From Pleurodeles waltl (taxonomy: Eukaryota; Chordata; Amphibia; Caudata; Salamandridae): a stretch of DNA of 64,000 bases. The notes beneath the pieces were generated by a model. It saw only the letters and a program-made list of their open reading frames with translations, did not search any database and was not told where the DNA came from. A program made the translations under genes and the position numbers. The DNA is taken from assembly GCF_031143425.1 (NCBI RefSeq), contig NC_090446.1, positions 654,059,717 through 654,123,716 on the forward strand, in the 5' to 3' direction. Each line of letters opens with the position of its first letter. Within the stretch, counting starts at the first letter, position 1. Positions 56,617 through 64,000 of the stretch are shown here, piece by piece.

Positions 56617-58472
56617 TGTTAGACCTGACAGCCTAAGGGTGGTCACCCCTAACTTTTTGCCTGCCTCCCTCCACTTTTTGAACACTGTTTTTGCTGGCTT
56701 TTAGACTCTGCGCACTTTACCACTACTAACCAGTGCTAAAGTGCATATGCTCTCTCCCTTAAAACATGGTAACCTTGAATCATACCTGATTGGACTATTT
56801 AATTTACTTATAAGTCCCTAGTAATGTGCACTCTATGTGCCTAGGGCCTGTAGATTAAATGCTACTAGTGGGCCTGCAGTACTGGTTGTGCCAACCACTT
56901 AAGTAGCCCCTTTTCCTTGCCTCAGGCCTGCCACTGCAAGGCCTGTGTGTGCAGTTTCACTGTCACCTCGACTTGGCATTTAAAAGTACTTGCCAAGCCT
57001 AAACCTCCCCTTTCTCCACATATAAGTCACCTCTAATGTGTGCCCTAGGTAACCCCTAGAGCAGGGTGCTTTGTGGGTGAAAGGCAGGACATGTACCTGT
57101 GTAGTTTACATGTCCTGGTAGTGTAAAACTCCTAAATTCGTTTGTGCACTACTGTGAGGCCTGCTCCCGTCATAGGCTAACAATGGGGCTGCCCTCATAC
57201 AGTATTGAAGTGGTAGCTGCTGATCCGAAAGGAGTAGGAAGGTCATATTTAGTATGGCCAGAATGGTAATATAAAATCCTGCTGACTGGTGAAGTTGGAT
57301 TTAATATTACTATTCTAGAAATGCCACTTTTAGAAAGTGAGCATTTCTTTGCACTTAAATCTTTCTGTGCCTTACAATCCACGTCTGGCTGGGCTTAGTT
57401 GACAGCTCCTTGTGCATTCACTCAGACACTTGCTGGAGAAGAAACCTGAACCAGAACCTGCATCCTGCCAAGAAGAACTGCCTGGCTGCCTAAAGGACTC
57501 ACCTGACTGCTTTCTACAAAGGACTGCTGCCTTGCTGTTGCCCTGCTGCCTTACTGAACTCTTGTCTGGCTGTAAAAGTGCTCTCCAAGGGCTTGGATAG
57601 AGCTTGCCTCCTGTTCCCTGAAGTCTCAGGACCAAAAAGACTTCTCTTTTTCACTTGGACGCTTCGTGCGCCGAGATTTTCGATGCACAGCTTGTTCCGC
57701 GGCGAGAAAAACGCCGCACACCGACGCTGATCGACGCGACGCCTTCGGGACGACCGGAACTTCGACGCACGGCCTCGCAAGGACAACGCCGCCGGACCTC
57801 CAGAGGAGAAATCGACGCAACACCTGCTGTGAGAGTGAAACTTCGACGCACAGCCCCGCAGAACGACTCGCAGCCGGTAAACAAGCAGGAGAATCCACGC
57901 ACAGACCCGGGACATCTGGTAATCCCCACGATCCACAGAAAGAGACTGTCCGCGCGCCGGAAAACGACGCACGACTTCCCCGCGTGAAAAATAATGACGC
58001 AAGTCCGTGTGTGCTGGGGAGAAATCGACGCACACACCCTTTTTCCACGTATCTCTTCTTCTGTGGCCCTCTGTGGAGATTTTCCACTCCAAACCAGGTA
58101 CTTTGTGCTTGAAAGAGACTTTGTTTGCTTTTTAAAGACTTAAGACCCTTTATATCACTTTTCAGTGATATCTCTACAAATTCACATTGCAACGTTATTC
58201 GTTTTGACCTACAACTATCCTGATAAATATTATATATTTTTCTAAACACTGTGTGGTGTATTTTTGTGGTGCTATATGGTGGTATTGTATGATTTTATTG
58301 CACAAATACTTTACACATTGCCTACTAAGTTAAGCCTGACTGCTCGTGCCAAGCTACCAGAGGGTGGGCACAGGATAATCTTGGATTGTGTGTGACTTAC
58401 CCTGACTAGAGTGAGGGGCTTTGCTTGGACAGGGGTTAACCTGACTGCCAACCAAAAACCCCATTTCTAACA
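56617..58472 (+). mobile_element. 5' LTR of Gmr1-like element B
   Basis: 1856 bp, from TGTTAGACC to ...TCTAACA, a perfect 7-bp inverted terminal pair. It is followed immediately by the presumed primer-binding site. Internal blocks match the solo LTR at 12835-15287. The stretch 57650-58060 is unusually rich in CGACGC-type CpG words. No open frame in it is taken as a gene. Promoter and polyadenylation sites must lie here but none was pinned down. The 3' partner LTR is outside the window. Confidence 0.88.
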
Positions 58473-58632
58473 TTGGTGATCAGCGGTGAGGATAGGACTT
58501 GTATTTGTGCAGTAACATACAGTAGCTAAGTATTTCACTACCTACCCACAGTTGAAGGACAACTTGATTTTTATCACTTTGTGCAAATTCGTTTTTTTCC
58601 TGACAATTTTAAAAAACTAATCCTCACTCAAC
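58473..58632 (+). promoter_or_regulatory. Primer-binding site and leader of element B
   Basis: TTGGTGATCAGCGGTGAGG starts right after the LTR, where reverse transcription is primed by a tRNA. The tRNA could not be identified from memory. The leader of 160 bases precedes the gag ATG. Confidence 0.6.
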
Positions 58633-60030
58633 ATGTCTCTGACTGGGTCTCAGATAGGAGACTTTGACCTAGTCCTGTTGGATACATATACGGTCAAACA
58701 ACTAAAAGGATTCTGCAGGGCAATGAGGGTACCCACCCAAGGGGCCTCCAAAAAGGAGGACTTTCAAGTGGCGCTGAGGGCCTGGGAAGAAGCCCATTTA
58801 GAAGAGGATGATGAGGAAGAGGAGCCAGAAAATGGCCCCTCAGAGGATTTGTTGCTATCTGTGGATGGTGTTACCACAGCAATTGTGCCCCCTTCCAGAC
58901 CAGGGAGCAGTGTCTCTGTGCAAAGCCTGACCGCAGAGGAAAGGAGAGAGGAAAGGGAGTTCCAATTGCAAATGGAAAAACTGAAAATTGAGGCTCAACA
59001 GGAGGAAAGAAGGGCAGAGAGAGAAACCAAGCAAGCTGAGGCTGAAAGAGCAGCCAAACAGATTGAAGCTGAAAGAGCTGAAGCTGCAGCTGAGAGTGCC
59101 TTGGCTGAAAAGAAACTGTTATTGGCTCATGAACTGAGTCTCAAGGAGCTGGATCTCAAGGCAAAGCAGTCTGAATCCAGCAATAATGGTGGCAGCATAC
59201 TGACAGGACCTGCTGGAGAAAAGAAGGTTTGTATACCCAAAAATGTGGTGCCCAGTTTTGTGGTGGGAGATGACATAGATAAATGGTTAGCTGCTTATGA
59301 AGTTGCACTAAGGGCTCATGAGGTTCCTGAAGGGCAATGGGGGGTAGCTATGTGGGGTTATGTGCCGCCATTGGGGAGGGGCACACTTCTCACATTGGAT
59401 CAACCTGATCAAAACACATACCCACTTCAGAAAGCCACTTTACTTGCCAAGTTTGGGCTGACCCCTGAGGGATACCGTCAGAGGTTCAGGGACAGCACCA
59501 AACAAACCACACAAACATGGGTAGATTTCTTTGACTTTTCCAGTAAGGCACTGAATGGATGGGTGCGGGGCAACAAAGTAGATGATTATAAAGGGTTATA
59601 TGACTTGATTCTGAGAGAGCATATGCTTAATACTACTTTTACAGAGTTGCGCCAGCACTTAGTGGATAGTAAGCTGACTGATCCCAGGAAGCTTGCTGAG
59701 GAGGCGGACCTCTGGGTTAGCACCAGAGTGTTCAAGAAGGTACCTGGGGGGGGGGGACACCCACAAAGATGGTCAGGGTTCCCAACAGAGGAAAGAGGGG
59801 GGAGATAAACTTACAGATAAGGAACTCTCCAAAGGCCCTCAAAAGAATTCCCAGGGAGGGGGTGGCAACCATTCCTTTTCCAGATTTGGGAAAAAGCCAG
59901 GGACATATGATAGGTCAGGGAAATCCAACCCCAAATGCATGGAGTGTTACCAGTATGGTCACTATAAAGGTGACCCCCAGTGCTCCAAGAGAGCACCGTC
60001 CACTACCGGACAGACACCTGGGTTGACTAG
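58633..60030 (+). pseudogene. Gmr1-like element B: gag with SCAN-like capsid
   Basis: Open for 391 codons from the ATG at 58633. Residues 10-52 look SAP-like ('YTVKQLKGFCRAMRVPTQG'), 53-70 are acidic, 101-175 form a Glu/Lys/Ala-rich coiled coil, 205-270 a capsid N-terminal part ('DDIDKWLAAYEVALRAHEV'), and 278-365 a SCAN-like segment ('GYRQRFRD', 'GLYDLILREHML', 'LRQHLVDSK', 'KLAEEADLWV'). An 11-G run at 59746-59756 shifts the frame; after it gag continues one frame over with a basic region and a zinc knuckle 'CMECYQYGHYKGDPQC' (about 59938-59985). Structural protein that would form the particle and bind RNA. Otherwise undamaged. Confidence 0.9.
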
Positions 60031-60048
60031 TGTAGCGCTCGGGGGGAG

Positions 60049-60470
60049 ATGGACCCAGATAGCTTTGGGGAACAGGTAGAGATTTCCCTAGTGTCCCTTG
60101 GAGAAGGAGAAATGGTGCCTAAAGCCCACATGCCCCAAAATACTTCCAAGTACAGGCAGTGGGCCACCATTGATGGGCAGAAGGTGGAGGCTCTGCGTGA
60201 CACAGGAGCCAGTATGACTACTATCAAGAGTCAGCTGGTGTCAACAGAGCAGATAGTCCCTAATACATTCCACCAGGTCAAAGTCGCTGACAATCGTGAG
60301 AGTCACCTATCGGTGGCTCTGGTTTCCTTTGAGTGGGGGGGGGGTCTCTGGTACTCTGAAAGTAGCTGTGAGTCCTGCCATGACTGTAGATTGTCTGTTA
60401 GGCAATGATCTTGAGCATACTGCTTGGAAAGAAGTGGAGCTCAGATCTCACTTGGAGATGTTAGGGTTAC
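60049..60470 (+). pseudogene. Gmr1-like element B: aspartic protease
   Basis: The frame changes from gag at a 6-G run (60041-60046), then runs 'EISLVSLGEGEMVPKAHM', 'YRQWATIDGQKVEALRDTGASMT' with the catalytic D-T-G (about 60198-60206), and 'VADNRESHLSVALVSF'. A second shift at a 10-G run (60335-60344) is needed to reach 'MTVDCLLGNDLEHTAWKEVEL', the conserved hydrophobic-Gly end of retroviral-type proteases. The active site looks intact. Only the G-run length stands between these pieces, so this copy may be damaged by very few changes or by a sequencing length error. Confidence 0.85.
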
Positions 60471-61138
60471 CTGAGTGGGTCTGCATGACCACACGGTCCA
60501 TGGCTGACCGAGAGGGAAGTCAAGGGCGTCTGGAGCCTGGAACAATGGCCCAGAGAGCTGCCAAGAGGAGGGGCAAGGGGCGCGGGAAACCGGTCCCAGA
60601 AGTTCCCGCAGTGGTTGACGGGGCTCCTGAGGAGGAGGCTCCCGAGCCAACTGGGGAAGACATTGCCACCCTAGGTGACCTACCTGAGCTTGCTGGCTGG
60701 CAAGTTGAGGGGGGACCCACCAGGGAGGAATTCTGCAAGGTGCAGAAAGAATGTCCCACTCTAGAGGGTCTGAGGAAGCAAGCCTCAGACCAGGCGGCAG
60801 GTGAAGCCTCTGGCGATCACCACATATATTGGGAGAATGATCTCCTCTACAGTGAGCCTAAGGTTCCGGTCTTTGGGGCAGCGCGTGCGCTGGTGGTCCC
60901 CTAGTGTTACCGAACTTTCCTACTGGGTCTGGCTCACGACATTCCCCTGGCAGGACATTCGGGGCAAGGCAAGACCTTTGACAGGCTTATCAACCACTTT
61001 TATTGGCCCAGAATGATGACAAACTCAGATAAGTTCTGTAGATCTTGTCCTACCTGCCAGGCCAGTGGTAAAGCAGGGAAAGGGGTTAAAACCCCCCTGA
61101 TCCCACTTCCTGTCGTTGGCACCCCCTTTGAAAGGTAT
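60471..61138 (+). pseudogene. Gmr1-like element B: linker and integrase zinc finger
   Basis: In frame after the protease: a linker with a basic 'KRRGKGRGKPVPE' and acidic stretch, then 'FCKVQKECPTLEGLRKQA' and 'GDHHIYWENDLLYS', the pre-integrase region. One TAG (60902-60904) interrupts just before the H2C2 finger, which reads 'AHDIPLAGHSGQGKTFDRLINHFYWPRM' and 'FCRSCPTCQ' (His, His, Cys, Cys all present). It continues to 'PLIPLPVVGTPFER' at 61138, where gypsy sequence ends and DIRS sequence begins. The core integrase, RT and RNase H are not in the window. Integrase following protease directly, with no RT between, supports the Gmr1 order. Confidence 0.88.
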
Positions 61139-62494
61139 TCCGCTATGACCACTAGACGTTGAGTTAGGCAATAATGCCAGAAGTCCTTGGCAATCTCCGC
61201 CAGGATTCTGGATTTTGTGCCTCCTAATTTGTTGACATACCTCACTGTTGAAACATTGTCCATCCGTAAGAGTATGCAACAATCTGTTTTCTGCGGGGAG
61301 AGACTCTTTATGGCAAAGGATCCCGCCAGTAGTTCCAGACAATTGATATGAAGGGTTTGTTCCCATTCTGACCATCTGCCCCCCGTCACTAGGGAGTTGC
61401 AACGAGCTCCCCAACACCATCTGCTGGCATCGGATTCTATCAGTACCTCCGGGTGAGAGCTGAAAATCGCCCTGCCATTCCAAGCTTCCATATGGTGAAG
61501 CCACCACTGAACCTCTGATCTTACTTCGGCAGTCAATGGGATTTGTTCTGAATAACTCAGACCCTGTTGTAGATGTCTGATCTTGAGTCTTTGAAGTGCT
61601 CGATAATGTAGGGGTGCAGGGAAGATCGCCTGAATAGATGAAGCTAGTAAGCCCACTACTCTGGCTATATTCCTCAATGAGACGGTCTGACTGGCTAAAA
61701 CCAATCTCAATTCCCTCTTGATGTTGCGTATCTTCTGAGAGGGAAGAAGAAGAAGACATAAAATGGAATTTATCTGGAACCCCAGGAACTCTATCACCTG
61801 CGAAGGTTTCAACAATGACTTCTGTACATTGATAAGGAAACCTAAGTCTGGCAGGAGGCTGATGGTCCAATTCAAGTGTAAGAGTAGGACTTGAGGGGAC
61901 TGGGCCATCAGCAGAATGTCGTCCAGATATATAATCAATCTGACTCCCTTGGCTCCGAGCCACTCCATCACAGGTCTCAGAAGCTTCGTGAAGCACCAAG
62001 GGGCTGACGACAGACCGAATGGAAGGGCAAGAAACTCCAAACACTGTCCCTTCTACTGGAATTGTAGGAATCTCCTGTGGGGAGGAAAAATTGGAATCGA
62101 CAGGTAGGCATCTTTTAGATCCAGTCGAACCATCCAATCCACTTCCAACAGGATATCCCTTAGCATGTGGATGCCCTCCATCTTGAAGTGTCTGTATAGG
62201 ATCCAATGATTGAAATCCTTTAGGTTCAAGACTAAGCGGTGACCTCCTCCTTTCTTGTCTACTACGAAAATAGGACTGAGGAAACCGAAAGGATGGGGAG
62301 AAGCAAATTGTACGGCTCCTTTGTCTAAGAGAGCTTGCACTTCTTTGTCTATAAAATTTTGATTTGCTTGGGAAAAACACATTTGTAACGGAAGGGAAAG
62401 TTGTTTGGGAGTACTGATGAACTCCAGCCGAAATCCCTCGACTGTTTGGAGAACCCATGGGTCTCCGGATATCCGCTTCCAATTTGCCAAGCAA
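61139..62494 (-). other. Long second open frame overlapping the DIRS RT-RNase H
   Basis: In another frame of the same strand, the sequence is open for about 450 codons across the DIRS part (and on to 61025 in reversed gypsy sequence, 489 codons in all). The translation is Ser/Arg/Pro/Gln-rich with no motif I recognise. In several DIRS elements the recombinase frame overlaps the RT frame, so this could be its upstream part. It could equally be a composition-driven shadow. Confidence 0.35.
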
Positions 62495-62916
62495 GATGCT
62501 ACTCTGCCCCCAAGTCTGACCTGAGAGAAATGAATAATGCTCACCTGTGAAACTTGAGTCCTGAATGGCTCCTTCTTGCCCTCTGCGATGGCCCCTGCGG
62601 AAGCGGGGTCATCCTCCCCTGGGTCGTGTGGGGTAGAAGGTGGAGTCTTGATCTCCATACCAGCCACCTCTGCCTCTCGGGTAGTAGTTTTGGGGACTGT
62701 TATAGGAGCCTCGGCCGGACATACGTCCCCCGTAACAACCGGCCCTGACAAAAAGGCCTCTTTTAAAAACCTTCTTGAGCGACATTTGTGCTTTGTCAAG
62801 GGAAGAAAAGGTGGAGCTGAACTTAGCCAATTCTTTGATAAAAGAAGATCCAAAAAGAAGTCCTTCAGCCGAAGGGCCCGCTTCTGAGGTCGCAAGATCC
62901 GATAACTTAGGATCAA
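61139..62916 (-). pseudogene. DIRS retrotransposon reverse transcriptase-RNase H
   Basis: Minus-strand frame open from 62916 to the junction near 61139 except for one TAG at 62053-62055, which replaces the Trp expected before the 'FLALPFGLSSAP' motif. The first ~300 bases overlap the gag frame. RT blocks: 'GAVQFASPHPFGFLSPIFVVDKK', 'GHRLVLNLKDFN', 'VRLDLKDAYL' (motif A Asp), 'ALPFGLSSAPWCFTKLL' and 'YLDDILLMA' (catalytic Asp pair, about 61930). RNase H: 'IESDASRWCWGA' (Asp), 'INCLELLAG' (Glu), 'LRMDNVSTV' (Asp). It breaks off just before the conserved end of RNase H. The recombinase that should follow is lost at the 61138 junction. Confidence 0.92.
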
Positions 62917-63814
62917 TGCGCATTAGCACAGATTTCCTGCATTCTGCAGAAATAGCACAATTAGAGTTTCCTAACAGGCAAATATCTCTTTGTGTCCATC
63001 CGATAAGAACATCGGTGTCCACCGGGGATCCAGATTCCTTGGCTACATACGCCATCTCAAGGATCTTAGTCAGAGGTCCTGAAAGATCCAACAGTTTGTC
63101 TTGGCAATTACGCCAGGAGCGGTCCAAACCTTTTTTGGGGTCCTTAGCAAATTTCCTCATAAAGGTGACCATGGTGGGGTCTATTTCTGGGGTATCAGAA
63201 ACCTTGCCCTCCAGGTCAGGTCTGGGGCACTCTGCTTTTAAGCGTGACCTGACTTCCTTATCGAAGCTTTTCCGCAAATTGGATTGAACATATGGACCCA
63301 CTTCGGGAGTGGGAACCCAATTGGAGGCCCTGGGGTAAATGATTTCTGTGGGATCGAAGTCTAGAACCTGCAAGGGAGGGGGCGTTTTCTTAGCTTTCTT
63401 GCTAGGCATAGGAACGTCGGAATCATCCGAATCGTCAGAGGAGGAATTTTTATCATAGGAAGAGGTAGAAAGGGAAGTTTCCTTTTTTGAGCTGTAATTA
63501 TGCTCGCCACTGCGTTTCTTACGCAGTTTTTCGAATGCGTCTGCGTGGACACCACTGACCTCTGCTCCAGTTTCCAAATTTTTTTCTTTGTCTTTTACTT
63601 TTTTAGGTTCGTGTTGTGGTTGTTGTCCCTGAGTCCAACCCTATGACCGAGCGAAGTCAAATAGTTGCCCTGAAAAGGGACCCAGAGCTCTCACCAGGGC
63701 ATCATTTACTGATTGTTGAACCCTGGTATCAAGGGCTTCCACCAGATCTACTTCAAGTTGATTGCCCAACTCCTCTGTATAATACTCTGCTTCTTGGTCA
63801 TCCCACTGAGCCAT
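62609..63814 (-). pseudogene. DIRS retrotransposon gag
   Basis: Minus strand from Met at 63814 ('MAQWDDQEAEYY') to a stop at 62609; 401 codons with one internal TAG at 63641-63643. An N-terminal acidic part is followed by a Lys/Glu and Ser-rich linker with 'DDSDDSDVPMPSKKAKK'. The central part has 'PEVGPYVQSNLRKSFDKEVRSRLKAECPRP' and 'DRSWRNCQDKLLDLSGPLTKILEMAY'. The C-terminus is Gly/Arg/Tyr-rich ('GRGSYNSPQNYYPRGRGGWYGDQD'), probably binding RNA. The arrangement matches DIRS gag of amphibians. The start is chosen because it is the first Met upstream of conserved-looking sequence; an earlier Met at 63871 in the same frame is possible. Confidence 0.85.
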
Positions 63815-64000
63815 GACTAATGTATAAAGGTACAAAAGTTTTGAGGAGAAAAGTAAACAGGGATCAAACACGGGGAGTGCAAAAACCCCAATTCAGGCAA
63901 GGAAAAAAGGAGCCCTTTATTTAAAGTGTGGAGGGAGCTGCCTGAAAGGCACTCTCGGCAACAGCCTAATTAATATTTTACAACCCAGTCAGTAAACCTG
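63815..64000 (-). mobile_element. DIRS 5' leader region, running off the window
   Basis: Non-coding sequence upstream of the DIRS gag. The DIRS terminal inverted repeat is not reached before the window ends, so the target-site junction on this side is unknown. Confidence 0.5.

Noticed and set aside
57514..58249. Three long frames (up to 207 codons) on the minus strand and two on plus
   Set aside because: All lie in the CpG-rich part of a Gmr1-like LTR; Arg/Ser/Val-rich composition is a by-product of CGACGC words.
1..64000. Host protein-coding exons
   Set aside because: No conserved non-transposon domain or multi-exon pattern could be recognised; all motif-bearing frames belong to mobile elements.

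Overview
The window reads as a stretch of a very large, repeat-choked vertebrate genome, most probably a salamander (newt-like). I see no host gene, tRNA, rRNA or CRISPR array. Nearly every recognisable reading frame belongs to a transposable element: L2-like LINE, Ngaro-like and DIRS tyrosine-recombinase retrotransposons, a Penelope-like element with a GIY-YIG end, two Gmr1-like Ty3/gypsy elements, solo LTRs, a PIF/Harbinger DNA transposon and palindromic MITEs. The organism call rests on this mix and on my recognition of the LTR types; it was not checked against a database.

Layout. 1-4.7 kb: a DIRS-like end fragment, dispersed non-coding repeats and a minisatellite. 4.7-7.2 kb: an (AT)n tract, a decayed minus-strand LINE, and beside it a 632-bp GC-rich Harbinger-type MITE with TTA target duplications built from a chain of about 13 perfect hairpins. 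7.2-12.5 kb: minisatellites and composite repeats, two of which reappear in inverted orientation from 1.9-4.6 kb. 12.8-15.3 kb: a solo LTR with a perfect 5-bp target duplication (ACTAG), itself carrying a 191-bp perfectly palindromic MITE. 16.3-19.2 kb: an LTR fragment running into a 1.85-kb array of a 15-bp satellite. 20.8-30.6 kb: a plus-strand Ngaro-like relic (gag, CCCH-type finger, RT, RNase H, SGNH hydrolase) whose RT holds another MITE and whose RNase H is split by a minus-strand Penelope-like element. 31.4-34.7 kb: tandem repeats and a Gmr1-type LTR fragment.

34.7-56.6 kb is a nested stack. A minus-strand Gmr1-like element (LTR, gag, protease, integrase, RT, RNase H, LTR) has its 3' LTR split by a different solo LTR (36102-49531). 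That LTR is split by a Harbinger element (38790-49317). The left part of the Harbinger, together with about 475 bp of flanking LTR, is tandemly duplicated with a 4209-bp offset. At 56617 a second Gmr1-like element begins on the plus strand inside the 5' LTR of the first. It runs LTR, gag, protease, integrase zinc finger, then is cut at about 61138 by a truncated minus-strand DIRS element (RT-RNase H, gag) that runs off the window.

Both Gmr1-like copies place integrase before RT, the Ty1/copia-like order known for the Gmr1 clade, and the better gag contains a SCAN-like capsid segment. Most elements are broken. The plus-strand Gmr1 and the DIRS are the youngest-looking, with only a few single-base lesions each.
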